This document shows positions 8,644 through 16,484 of a stretch of 64,000 nucleotides of DNA, piece after piece (the first letter of the stretch is position 1; each line of letters begins with the position of its first letter). Under the pieces are notes generated by a model that did not search any database, was not told the origin of the DNA, and saw nothing but the letters and a program-made list of their open reading frames with translations. This stretch comes from Streptomyces aculeolatus (GTDB lineage Bacteria; Actinomycetota; Actinomycetes; Streptomycetales; Streptomycetaceae), in contig NZ_JAINRD010000018.1 in the NCBI RefSeq assembly GCF_020400605.1, positions 62,001-126,000 of the forward strand, given 5' to 3'. The position numbers and the translations under genes were made by a program.

Positions 8644-9945
8644 TTAGCCCTTGAGGATGTTCTTGGCCGCGTCGTCGTAGGCCGCGAACGCCTCTTCCGC
8701 GTCCGCCCCCTCGATCAGCATGCTCTCGTAGAGCGTCTTGTAGATGTCCTCCAGCTCGCCCGCCTTGCCGGTGGTGTAGATGCCGGTGCGGAACTCCTCG
8801 GCGTACGGCAGCCCTTCGGTGAAGGGTTTGACGTCGGGGTTCTCCTGGACGGCCGACTCCTTCGCCCACGACTTGCGCGGCATCAGCATGCTGGACTCCT
8901 CGGTCGCCGCGGTCTCGGTCTTCAGCGCCGTGATCCGCTTGATGAAGTCCCACGACAGGTCGGGGCTCTTCGCCTTCGCCGGGACGAACAGCGTGGTGCC
9001 GCCGGCGACCGTCGCCTGCCGCTTGCCCTTCAGCGCGGGGGCGATCCCGTACTCCAGGTCCGGGTTGGACTCCTTGATGATCGGGATGTCCCAGGGGCCG
9101 GTGAGGATCATCGCGGTCCGTTCGGCCGCGAAGAACTTCGCGGCGCGCGTCACGTCCAGGGAGGTCGTCGGCTTGGGGGAGACCTTGTGCCGGTGCACGA
9201 GGTCCCGCTGGAACTGCATCGCCTCCATGGCGGCGGCGCGCGGCTGGAGCAGCTCGCCGCTGTCCGCGTCGTACTCGTGGACGCCGTTCTGGAGCATCCA
9301 CGGGTAGGAGTAGCTGAGGTTGTCGTTGAGCACCGTGCCGCTCACGTCGCCGGAGGACAGCTCCTGGGCGGCGGCCAGGAAGTCGTCCCAGGTGGCGGGC
9401 GGTTCGATGCCCGCCTCGTCGAGCATCTTGCGGTTGTAGAACAGCAGCGTGCAGGTGTAGTGCATCTGGATGCCGTACACCTGGCCCTCGTGGGTGTTGT
9501 CCGAGACGGCGACGTCCAGCCAGTCGTCCGGGAAGCCGATCTTCGCGCCGTCCTTGTCGATGTACTTCTGCAGCGACAGCGCGTCCTCGCTGAGCGCGAA
9601 CTCCTGCACCCAGCTGCCCGGCTCCTCCACCACGTCCGGCACGTTCCCGGACTGGAAGTCGGAGACGAGCTTGGTGCGCAGGTCCTCCCACTGGAACTTC
9701 TGCAGCTCCACGGTGACGCCGTGGTCCTTCTCGAACTGCGCGACGACGTCCTTGTACGCCTCGTACTCGTGCGCGTTGTTCCAGTAGGCGAGGAACGTGC
9801 CGCCGCCCCCGCCGCCGCCCGACTCGGCCTCGGGCGCCCCGGAGCCGCAGGCGGCCAGGGGGAGCGCCGCGGCGGCACCGCCGGCGACGCCCAGCATCCT
9901 GCGCCGGGTCATCCACTGACCGTTGATGGCTGGCCTTGCTGACAT
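8644..9945 (-). CDS. Extracellular solute-binding lipoprotein (sugar ABC importer)
   Basis: This encodes 433 aa from ATG 9945, chosen because AGGAG lies 10 bases upstream. The N-terminus has MTRRRMLGVAGG followed by LPLAAC, a lipobox with a lipidated Cys, and an RRR pair that could allow Tat export. The mature part begins GSGAPEAESGGGGGG. YWNNAHEYEAYKDVVAQFEKDHGVTVELQKF and GVHEYDADSGELLQPRAAAMEAMQF fit family 1 solute-binding proteins (MalE-like). It would capture an oligosaccharide outside the membrane and deliver it to the permeases encoded downstream. Confidence 0.92.
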   Translation of the reverse strand: MSARPAINGQWMTRRRMLGVAGGAAAALPLAACGSGAPEAESGGGGGGGTFLAYWNNAHEYEAYKDVVAQFEKDHGVTVELQKFQWEDLRTKLVSDFQSGNVPDVVEEPGSWVQEFALSEDALSLQKYIDKDGAKIGFPDDWLDVAVSDNTHEGQVYGIQMHYTCTLLFYNRKMLDEAGIEPPATWDDFLAAAQELSSGDVSGTVLNDNLSYSYPWMLQNGVHEYDADSGELLQPRAAAMEAMQFQRDLVHRHKVSPKPTTSLDVTRAAKFFAAERTAMILTGPWDIPIIKESNPDLEYGIAPALKGKRQATVAGGTTLFVPAKAKSPDLSWDFIKRITALKTETAATEESSMLMPRKSWAKESAVQENPDVKPFTEGLPYAEEFRTGIYTTGKAGELEDIYKTLYESMLIEGADAEEAFAAYDDAAKNILKG

Positions 9946-10004
9946 GCGGGTGCTCCTCTCGCCGTGCATTCGGTTGGTCACGCGCTCGTCGGACACGCGC
10001 TCGT

Positions 10005-11015
10005 TCACGTCGACTCCCTGGGTATGAAGGACCAGGGCAGGACGATCTCCCGGGCCGCCGGCGGCTCCGCCGCCGCCAGCCGTTCGAACAGCAGCCGGGC
10101 GACGCGGCTGAAGTCGATCTGCCGCTGGCCCACGGTGCTGAGCGCCGGATGGATCACCGAGCCCTCCTCGAGGTTGCCGACGCCGAGGACCGCCACGTCC
10201 CCGGGCACCGTGCGGCCGGTGTCGCGGACCGCCCAGATGGCGCTGATGGCCGCCCGGTCGGAGGCTACGAACAGCGCGTCCGGCGGCTCGGGCAGGGCCA
10301 TGAGCGCGGCGGTGGCGCGGTAGCCCTCGACCCGGCTGTCGGCGCCGGTGCCGACGAGCCGGCCGTCCGGTTCGAGGCCGTGCCGCCGCAGCGCGTCCCG
10401 GTACGCCGCCAGCCGCGCGGAGCGGTCGTCCAGCTCCAGGTCGTGCCGGTGGCCCAGGAAGGCGACCCGGCGGCGCCCGGCGCTCAGCAGGTGGTCGAGC
10501 GCCTCGCCGCACGCCTCGTACTCCGGGGTGCGCACGACGTCGAAGCCGTCCGGCGCCACGGAGTTGTCGACCACGACCATCGCCAGCCGGCCGCGGGCCA
10601 GCTCGCCGAAGTCGCCGAAGTGGCGCGCGGAGTCGAAGAAGACGGCGCCGTCGGCCAGGCCCTGCCGGAGCAGCCGGGCCGCGTGCGCGGCGTGCGCGGG
10701 GGAGTCGACGATGAGGGTGAGGACGCCGTAGCCGTCGGCTTCGGCCGCCGCGTGCAGGTCGCGTACGAGCTGCTCCTGCACGGGGCTGCCCAGCGAGCCG
10801 ATCACCAGGCAGACCCGCTCGGTGCGGCGCTTGCGCAGCCCGCGCGCGGAACTGTTCGGCACGTAGCCGAGATCCCGTACGGCCGCCAGCACCCGTTCGC
10901 GGGTGTCGGCGCCGATGCGGTTGTCCCGCCCGTTGACCACGTAGCTCACCGTCGCGACGGACACCCCCGCGAGGGCGGCGACGTCGCGGACCGTGGGACG
11001 CGTCTTCTTCGGCAT
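10005..11015 (-). CDS. LacI-family transcriptional regulator
   Basis: This encodes 336 aa from ATG 11015. An in-frame upstream ATG at 11033 would put the coding start inside the likely -10 and operator. The HTH is TVRDVAALAGVSVATVSYVVNG (residues 8-29), with the hinge helix VPNSSARGLRKRRTERVCLV following. The C-terminal effector domain is periplasmic-binding-protein-like (PDALFVASDRAAISAIW; GDVAVLGVGN). It is the first gene of the operon with SBP, permeases and sulfatase (59 bp before the SBP start), so it is probably a self-regulating repressor of sugar uptake released by an intracellular sugar. Confidence 0.92.
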   Translation of the reverse strand: MPKKTRPTVRDVAALAGVSVATVSYVVNGRDNRIGADTRERVLAAVRDLGYVPNSSARGLRKRRTERVCLVIGSLGSPVQEQLVRDLHAAAEADGYGVLTLIVDSPAHAAHAARLLRQGLADGAVFFDSARHFGDFGELARGRLAMVVVDNSVAPDGFDVVRTPEYEACGEALDHLLSAGRRRVAFLGHRHDLELDDRSARLAAYRDALRRHGLEPDGRLVGTGADSRVEGYRATAALMALPEPPDALFVASDRAAISAIWAVRDTGRTVPGDVAVLGVGNLEEGSVIHPALSTVGQRQIDFSRVARLLFERLAAAEPPAAREIVLPWSFIPREST

Positions 11016-11016
11016 G

Positions 11017-11053
11017 ATGATACGTTTAAGCACCCGGAGCGCGGCAGGGTCAA
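11017..11053 (-). promoter_or_regulatory. lacI operon promoter with overlapping LacI-type operator
   Basis: On the minus strand TTGACC (11048-11053) is followed after 18 bases by TTAAAC (11024-11029), a plausible -35/-10 pair. Overlapping the -10 is ATGATACGTTTAAG (plus strand, 11017-11030). It matches the actinobacterial LacI-family consensus TTGAAACGTTTCAA at 10 of 14 positions with the central ACGT intact. It ends one base before the chosen start codon, implying a very short leader and autorepression. Confidence 0.5.
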
Positions 11054-11117
11054 GCCCTCGTGCGTGAAGTCTCCTGACGAATCGTCAAGTCCCAGGTCAG
11101 CGCGGTGCGCCTGTGGG

Positions 11118-12269
11118 CTAGATGCGCACCCCGTGCGAACGCAGATAGCGCAACGGGTCGACGTCGGACCCGTAGCCGGGACCCGTGCGGACCTCGAAGT
11201 GCAGATGCGGGCCCGTGGAGTTCCCGGTGGAGCCGGAGCGCCCGATGCGCTGCCCGGCGTTGACCGGCCGGCCCGCGCTCACGGTGATCGCGGAGAGGTG
11301 CGCGTACTGGCTGTAGCGGCCGTCGCGGTGCCGGATGACCACCTCGTAGCCGTACGCGCCCGCCCATCCGGCGCTGACGACCTCGCCGTCCGCGACGGAG
11401 CGCACACCGGTGCCGACCGAGACGGGGAAGTCGACCCCCGTGTGGTAGCCGCTGGACCAACTGCTGCCGCTGGCGCCGTACGGCGTGCCGGTGGCGGCGC
11501 CGGCGAGCGGGGACGTGTAGTCGGCGGCGGGCCTGGCCTCGGGTTTCGGCTTCGGTTTCGGCTTGGCCTCGGCCTCCCCCCGGCGCGCGGGGGTGCCCTT
11601 CTTCCCGTCCGGCTTCGTGCCGTCCGGCTTGGCCCGCTGCGGCTCGGACTTGCGGGGTTTGGCCTTGTCGGGCTTCGCCTTCCCGCCGGACTTCGCCTTG
11701 TCCCGGGGCTTCTGGGGCTTCGTCCCGGCCGGCTTCGCCCCGTCGCCCCCGGTCTTCTTCGTCGCCGTGTCGGGGGAGTCCGCGCGGGGCCTGGGCGGGG
11801 CGGCGGCACCGCCGCGGAGGCTGAGACGCTGGCCGGGGAGGATGAGGTCGGGGTCGGCGCCGACGACGCCGCGGTTGCGCTCGTACAGCGCGGGCCACCC
11901 GCCGCGTACGCGGTGCTGGTCGGCGATGCCGGAGAGGGTCTCCCCGGCGGCGACCTCGTGGTGGCCGGGCTTCTTGCCGACGGTGCCGGCGCGCCCGCCC
12001 TGCGGTGCGGCGGCGCTGCCCTCGGCGGCCGTCTCCACGTCGGCCCGGTCGGATAACGCGCCGTCGGACGGCGGCGCCGGGTTCTCCTGCGCCCGGCCCT
12101 TCGCCGGGCTGTGCACGGAGTCCGCGGGGGCGCCCGCGGCCGGCGTGACGGCGCCTGCGACCAGCGGCAGCGCGAGTCCCGCGCCGCTCGCGGTGACGGT
12201 GAGGGAGGCCCGCGACACCGGGCCGGGGCGGTAGCGGCGGTGCCGACCGCGCCCTGTGCGCTCTGACAT
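11118..12269 (-). CDS. Secreted LysM/M23 peptidoglycan endopeptidase
   Basis: This encodes 383 aa from ATG 12269. An N-terminal export signal (RASLTVTASGAGLALPLVAG) is followed by a LysM domain around residues 105-155 (HHEVAAGETLSGIADQH; DLILPGQRLSL). A long Lys/Pro/Ala-rich linker with KPKPKPKP repeats comes next, and then an M23 metallopeptidase domain. The zinc ligands are visible as GYHTGVDFP and GPHLHFEVRTG, with YGYEVVIRHRDG and YAHLS between. It would bind and cut cell-wall peptides outside the cell, as in LytM/NlpD-type remodelling enzymes. It stands alone, and the 84-bp gap to lacI contains a short IR (TGACGA-A-TCGTCA, 11075-11087). Confidence 0.92.
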   Translation of the reverse strand: MSERTGRGRHRRYRPGPVSRASLTVTASGAGLALPLVAGAVTPAAGAPADSVHSPAKGRAQENPAPPSDGALSDRADVETAAEGSAAAPQGGRAGTVGKKPGHHEVAAGETLSGIADQHRVRGGWPALYERNRGVVGADPDLILPGQRLSLRGGAAAPPRPRADSPDTATKKTGGDGAKPAGTKPQKPRDKAKSGGKAKPDKAKPRKSEPQRAKPDGTKPDGKKGTPARRGEAEAKPKPKPKPEARPAADYTSPLAGAATGTPYGASGSSWSSGYHTGVDFPVSVGTGVRSVADGEVVSAGWAGAYGYEVVIRHRDGRYSQYAHLSAITVSAGRPVNAGQRIGRSGSTGNSTGPHLHFEVRTGPGYGSDVDPLRYLRSHGVRI

Positions 12270-12442
12270 GACTGAGTCACTTTCCGTGCGCCGAGACCTG
12301 AGCGAACGATAGAAGTGCCCGTCCGGTTGGACAAGGGGGCGTCCGCCGCCGTCTCCGTGACCTCGTACGTTGCAGCCGTCCCGGGCGGCTCCCGGAGCCT
12401 GCCGCGGCGCCCGTTCCCCGGATGGCCTAGCCCGACAGGAAG

Positions 12443-12457
12443 TTAGACAAAGTCTAA
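12443..12457 (+). promoter_or_regulatory. Fur/PerR-like palindrome upstream of dps
   Basis: TTAGACAAAGTCTAA is a perfect 6-3-6 inverted repeat (near 7-1-7, the geometry of Fur/PerR boxes) lying 43 bp before the dps start. A TAGGAT (12460-12465) just downstream could be the -10, so a bound repressor would cover the promoter. That a Fur-family regulator uses it is inference from geometry and from dps being an oxidative-stress/iron gene. Confidence 0.5.
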
Positions 12458-12500
12458 TGTAGGATGGGTTCCATAAGCACGAGCAAGGAGGCGCCCACAC

Positions 12501-12965
12501 ATGACCACCATCCTCGACAAGAAGGCCCTGGACGTCACCGGCGAGGCGCTGCAGGGCGCGCTGGTCGATCTGCTGGATCTGTCCCTGCAGGGCAAGCAGG
12601 CGCACTGGAACCTCACCGGTCCCCTCTTCCGCGAGCTGCACCTGCAGCTCGACAAGATGGTCAAGCTCGCCCGCGGGCACGCCGACACGCTCGCCGAGCG
12701 GGCCGCGGCCCTGGGCGTGAGCCCGGACGGCCGGGCGAAGACCATCGCCGCCGGCAGCCCGCTGCCCGACATCGGCCCGGGGAAGATCTCCGACCAGAAG
12801 GTCATCGACGACGTCACCGACATGCTGGAGAAGGCGTCCGTACGCATGCGGCAGCGGGTCGCGGACACCGACGACACCGACCTCATCACGCAGGACCTGC
12901 TCATCACCGCGACGCAGGACCTCGAGCAGCAGGCGTGGTTCTTCCGCTCCCACCGCATCAGCTGA
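12501..12965 (+). CDS. dps: Dps-family ferritin-like protein
   Basis: This encodes 154 aa. LLDLSLQGKQAHWNLTGPLFRELHLQLDKMV is the Dps ferroxidase segment: the His of AHWN and the acidic residues of the second helix bind iron between subunits. The protein should form 12-mers that store iron and shield DNA during peroxide stress. A strong RBS AAGGAGG lies ten bases before the ATG. Control is probably through the TTAGAC-AAA-GTCTAA palindrome upstream. No long basic DNA-binding tail is present. Confidence 0.93.
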   Translation: MTTILDKKALDVTGEALQGALVDLLDLSLQGKQAHWNLTGPLFRELHLQLDKMVKLARGHADTLAERAAALGVSPDGRAKTIAAGSPLPDIGPGKISDQKVIDDVTDMLEKASVRMRQRVADTDDTDLITQDLLITATQDLEQQAWFFRSHRIS

Positions 12966-13077
12966 CGCGGATCCGCAGCCGGCCGCGGGTCCGTCCCCCC
13001 GTCGGGTCCGCGGCCCTCCCGGCCGCGGCACGCGGCGGCACCGTCACTGCCGCCGCCCGCCGCGGCCTCCCCCCGCC

Positions 13078-13111
13078 CCGGCCCGCACGCGCCCCCCTGC
13101 GTGCGGGCCGG
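13078..13111. terminator. 13-bp perfect hairpin between convergent genes
   Basis: CCGGCCCGCACGC (13078-13090) pairs perfectly with 13099-13111 around an 8-base loop. It sits between dps (plus) and the alginate-lyase gene (minus, ends 13119) and can serve both. Confidence 0.7.
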
Positions 13112-13118
13112 TGGCGCG

Positions 13119-14357
13119 TCAGGCCGGGTTCTCCGCGTGGGTCAGGGTCTGCCAGGCCACGAAGAGGTTGTTCGACCCGGCGGGCCGGCTCTGCTCGGTG
13201 TAGCGGCCGGTGTTGGTCATGGCGATGCCCATGCGGTGGTGCAGGGCGTTGTAGCCGATCTCGGTGACCGGGCCGAGGCCGCGGTCGACGCTGCCGCCGC
13301 AGAGCCAGCCGGGCGGCGCCTCGCCCAGCTCGTAGCGGGACTGGAAGCCGAGCGCGTGCCGCAGCCGCTCGCCTACGTCGGTCCGGTACAGGTCCTCGCC
13401 CTGGATCCGGGCGGTCTCGGCGACGTGCGAGATCGACGCCAGGCCGTATCCGGTGTGGGTGAAGTCGCGGCAGGTCTCCTGGGTCAGCCCGGTGACGAAC
13501 GTGGACTGCCCCTGCCAGTAGTTGATGATCTTCTGCCGGGTGTCGAGGTTCTGCTTCGGCACCGTCCGGGGCAGCTCGCCGTCCGACTCCAGGTAGATGA
13601 ACGCGGGCACGCGGGTGCGGAACGTCTGCATCGCCCTGTCGTACGCGCCCTTGTCCTCCAGGAAGACGGCGATGCCGACGGCCGCCTCCATCATCGTCAG
13701 CTCCCAGTTGCCGTTGGAGTTGGAGCCTCCGATGATCTTCGGCAGGTAGACGTCGCGCAGCATGGTCCGGAAGCGGCCCTCGTTCGCCCAGCCGCCGTCG
13801 TATGTGTACTTGATGATCTCGGCGGCCTTCGGCCAGGAGGAGCCGGCCCAGCCGGTCTGCAGCGGCGCGTTGCTGTTGGTGTGGTCCCTGATGGTCGCGG
13901 ACCAGGCGTCCATCAGCTCGATGGACTTGCGCGCGTAGCGCTCGTCGCGGGTGAGGTACCAGGCGAGTGCGGTGGTGTACGCGGCGATCGCGTCCTCGCG
14001 CTCGTCCGTGCAGCCGTAGTTGGGGTTGGAGTACGAGCCGCACTCGACGATCGCGCGGGGCTTCGGCGTACGGCTCAGGCTCGCGTACTTGCTGCCCATC
14101 ATCTGGTCGTAGGCGCCCTTCCAGGGCTGGGCGCCGGCGTTGACCTTTTCACGGGTGAAGTCCAACTGGCCCCGGGAGACGGTCACTCCCGGGTGGGTGA
14201 AGCTCGCGGGCGCGGCGTCGGCGCGTTCGGTGCCCGGCCAGCCGAGGAGCGAGGCGACCAGGGCCGTGACGGCCGCCACGAGGGTGGCGAACAGCGCGGC
14301 GCGCGGTCTGCGGCGATGGCGTGCGGGTGTGGGGGTGCCCTGCATGGTGGGGTCCAT
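13119..14357 (-). CDS. Secreted alginate lyase family protein (copy 1)
   Basis: This encodes 412 aa from ATG 14357 (a second ATG at 14345 is possible). A signal peptide (RRRPRAALFATLVAAVTALVAS) is followed by the alginate_lyase fold: ASFTHPGVTVSRGQLDFTREKVNAG, NYGCTDEREDAIAAYTTALAW, NGNWELTMMEAAVGIAVFLED. These features match the actinobacterial alpha/alpha-toroid PF05426-type proteins, which cleave uronate polymers by beta-elimination. The polymer is not proven. It is a close paralogue of the plus-strand gene at 18,358, sharing CTDEREDAIAAYT, NAPLQ.xWAGSSW and NGNW blocks. A perfect 16-bp operator-like palindrome precedes it. Confidence 0.82.
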   Translation of the reverse strand: MDPTMQGTPTPARHRRRPRAALFATLVAAVTALVASLLGWPGTERADAAPASFTHPGVTVSRGQLDFTREKVNAGAQPWKGAYDQMMGSKYASLSRTPKPRAIVECGSYSNPNYGCTDEREDAIAAYTTALAWYLTRDERYARKSIELMDAWSATIRDHTNSNAPLQTGWAGSSWPKAAEIIKYTYDGGWANEGRFRTMLRDVYLPKIIGGSNSNGNWELTMMEAAVGIAVFLEDKGAYDRAMQTFRTRVPAFIYLESDGELPRTVPKQNLDTRQKIINYWQGQSTFVTGLTQETCRDFTHTGYGLASISHVAETARIQGEDLYRTDVGERLRHALGFQSRYELGEAPPGWLCGGSVDRGLGPVTEIGYNALHHRMGIAMTNTGRYTEQSRPAGSNNLFVAWQTLTHAENPA

Positions 14358-14380
14358 CCGTTCGCGTATATGAACTTTGA

Positions 14381-14396
14381 GTGTTCACATGAACAC
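14381..14396 (-). promoter_or_regulatory. Operator-like palindrome upstream of alginate lyase copy 1
   Basis: GTGTTCACATGAACAC is a perfect 7-2-7 inverted repeat 24 bp before the start codon. A second, looser GTTC...GAAC pair follows towards the gene (14362-14377) around a CATATAC -10-like sequence, so a bound regulator would block the promoter. No matching motif is seen in front of the paralogue at 18,358. The regulator is unknown. Confidence 0.5.
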
Positions 14397-14464
14397 GGTG
14401 ACAGTCGGGGACCTTAGGTACGTACCAACTGCGCGTCAAGGGCCGGGACATGACCCGCACACGC

Positions 14465-14505
14465 GACGACCGGGACGGGGCGCGCCTCGCCCCGTCCCGG
14501 TCGTC
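14465..14505 (-). terminator. 18-bp perfect hairpin terminator downstream of ggt
   Basis: GACGACCGGGACGGGGCG (14465-14482) pairs without mismatch with 14488-14505 around a 5-base loop. It lies 36 bp past the end of the gamma-glutamyltransferase gene and before the promoter of the alginate lyase gene, so it isolates the two same-strand genes. Confidence 0.8.
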
Positions 14506-14540
14506 ATCCGCCTGTGTGGGGCCCGGCCCCGCCCCAGCGG

Positions 14541-16346
14541 TCAGTCCCGGCCGGCCGGCCGTACCACCGCCGCCGCGCCCCCGCCGCGGCGCTCCGGCTC
14601 CGCCGCCGCGACCCAGCGCCCGTCGGGCAGCCGCTCGACGCCGGTCACCGCGCCGATCTCGCCGCCGTCGGCGAACTCGTGCCCCAGCGCGGCCAGTTCC
14701 CCGCTCTCCGGCAGCCCGAGGAACGCCGGCTCCGCCGACGTCGCGGCGGTGTTGCGCTGGGTCGCGCGCGGCGCCGCGATCGCCTCCGGCAGGGTCAGCC
14801 CGCGATCCAGCCGGCCGGTCAGCACCTGGAGCACGGTGGTGATGATCGTCGAGCCGCCCGGCGAACCGGCGGCCAGCAGGGGCTCGCCGTCGTCGAGGAC
14901 GATGGTGGGCGACATCGAGGAACGCGGCCGCTTGCCCGGCCCCGGCAGGTTCGGATCCGGCACGCCCGGCACCGACGGGGTGAAGGAGAAGTCCGTCAGC
15001 TCGTTGTTGAGCAGGAACCCGCGGCCGGGCACGGTGATGCCGCTGCCGCCGGTCTGCTCGATCGTGAGGGTGTACGCGACGACGTTGCCCCACTTGTCGG
15101 CGGTCGTCAGGTGCGTGGTGCTCGGCCCCTCGTACGACGTGCCCTCCGGCGCGCGCTCCGCCTCGCAGCCGGCGTCCGGGCTGCGCGGGTCCCCCGGGGC
15201 GAGCGGGCTGGGCAGCACGGAGTCGGGGGAGATGAGGCAGGCCCGGGAGTCCGCGTAGGACTGGGAGAGCAGTTCCCGCGTCGGCACCTTCGAGAAGCGC
15301 GGGTCGCCCACCCAGCGGCCGCGGTCGGCGAAGGAGACGCGTGACGCCTCCAGGAAGCGGTGGAGGTACTGCGTCTCGGACAGGTCGCCGAGGTCGGTGC
15401 CCTCCAGGATGTTCAGGGCCTCGCCGACGGTGGTGCCGCCGGACGACGACGGCGCCATGCCGTAGACGTCGAGCCCGCGGTAGCCGACGCGGGTCGGCTG
15501 CTGCGGCGCCACCCGGTACGCGCGCAGGTCGGCGGGGCGCAGGTCGCCGGCGCGAACGACCCGGTCGGCGGCCGGGTCCACGGGCGGGCGGCGCACCGTG
15601 TCCGACACGTCCGCGCCGAGGTCGCCGCGGTACATCGCGCGGGCGCCCTCGTCGGCCAGTTGCCCGTAGGTGGCGGCCAGGTCGGGGTTGCGCAGCGTAC
15701 TGCCCACCTCGGGCAGCTCGCCGCCGGGCAGGAACAGCTCCCGGCTGGCGGGGAAGTCGCGGAAGCGCGCCTCGTTGGCCGCGGTCTGCGACCGGAACGT
15801 CCCGTCGACCGTGAAGCCCTCGGCCGCCAGCCGGGTCGCCGGCGCCAGCGCCTCGCCCAGCGAGGAGGTGCCCCACTGCCGCAGCGCCTGCTCCCAGGTC
15901 GCGGGCGTGCCGGGCACCCCGACGGACAGGCCGCTGGTCACCGCCTGGTCGAACGGGATGGCCTTGCCGTCCTCGGTGAACAGTTCCTCGTCGGCGGAGC
16001 GCGGGGCCGTCTCGCGGCCGTCGAGGGTGGCGACACGGCCGCTCTTCGCGCTGTAGTACACGAAGTAGCCGCCGCCCCCGATGCCGGCCGAGTACGGCTC
16101 GGTGACGCCGAGCGCGGCGGCGGTGGCGACGGCGGCGTCGACCGCGTTGCCGCCGTCGCGCAGCACCTCGATGCCGGCGGCGGTGGCGTCGGCGTCGACG
16201 CTGGCCACGGCGCCGCCGTAGCCCGTCGCCACCGGGGACTTCGGCGGTGCGGGCGCGTCGGGCCCGGCGGCTGTCGGCGGGGCGGCGGCCGCGACGGTGG
16301 CGAGGATCGCGGCGAGGGCGAGTGGGACGGCGGGGCTGGGCCGCAT
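14541..16346 (-). CDS. ggt: Gamma-glutamyltransferase
   Basis: This encodes 601 aa with an N-terminal signal peptide (LALAAILATVAAAAPPTAAG). AVATAAALGVTEPYSAGIGGGGYFVYY and THLTTADKWGNVVAYT are signatures of the GGT Ntn-hydrolase family. The Thr at the start of the small subunit (in GPSTTHLTT) is the autocleavage nucleophile, and GFLLNNELTDFSF and SPGGSTIITTVLQVL complete the active site. The enzyme transfers or hydrolyses gamma-glutamyl groups of glutathione-like peptides outside the cell. It is flanked by a strong terminator (14465-14505). Confidence 0.94.
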   Translation of the reverse strand: MRPSPAVPLALAAILATVAAAAPPTAAGPDAPAPPKSPVATGYGGAVASVDADATAAGIEVLRDGGNAVDAAVATAAALGVTEPYSAGIGGGGYFVYYSAKSGRVATLDGRETAPRSADEELFTEDGKAIPFDQAVTSGLSVGVPGTPATWEQALRQWGTSSLGEALAPATRLAAEGFTVDGTFRSQTAANEARFRDFPASRELFLPGGELPEVGSTLRNPDLAATYGQLADEGARAMYRGDLGADVSDTVRRPPVDPAADRVVRAGDLRPADLRAYRVAPQQPTRVGYRGLDVYGMAPSSSGGTTVGEALNILEGTDLGDLSETQYLHRFLEASRVSFADRGRWVGDPRFSKVPTRELLSQSYADSRACLISPDSVLPSPLAPGDPRSPDAGCEAERAPEGTSYEGPSTTHLTTADKWGNVVAYTLTIEQTGGSGITVPGRGFLLNNELTDFSFTPSVPGVPDPNLPGPGKRPRSSMSPTIVLDDGEPLLAAGSPGGSTIITTVLQVLTGRLDRGLTLPEAIAAPRATQRNTAATSAEPAFLGLPESGELAALGHEFADGGEIGAVTGVERLPDGRWVAAAEPERRGGGAAAVVRPAGRD

Positions 16347-16455
16347 GGGTGCCTCCCGGACGGGTGGGCGTCAGGACCCGGCCCATTGTCGTGACCGCGA
16401 CGGGCGCCGTCACCGGGGCGTGCCGGACCGTTCGCGGAAGATCGGTACCGAAGTC

Positions 16456-16482
16456 GTTGGACGGATCGTCTAGAGTTGGACG
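16456..16482 (+). repeat. Direct repeat GTTGGACG x2 upstream of PLP-enzyme operon
   Basis: GTTGGACG occurs at 16456-16463 and again at 16475-16482, 19 bp apart and ending two bases before the ATG at 16485. The helical spacing suggests an operator for a dimeric regulator, possibly the YheO-like protein encoded as the second gene. This is inference only. Confidence 0.35.
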
Positions 16483-16484
16483 CT

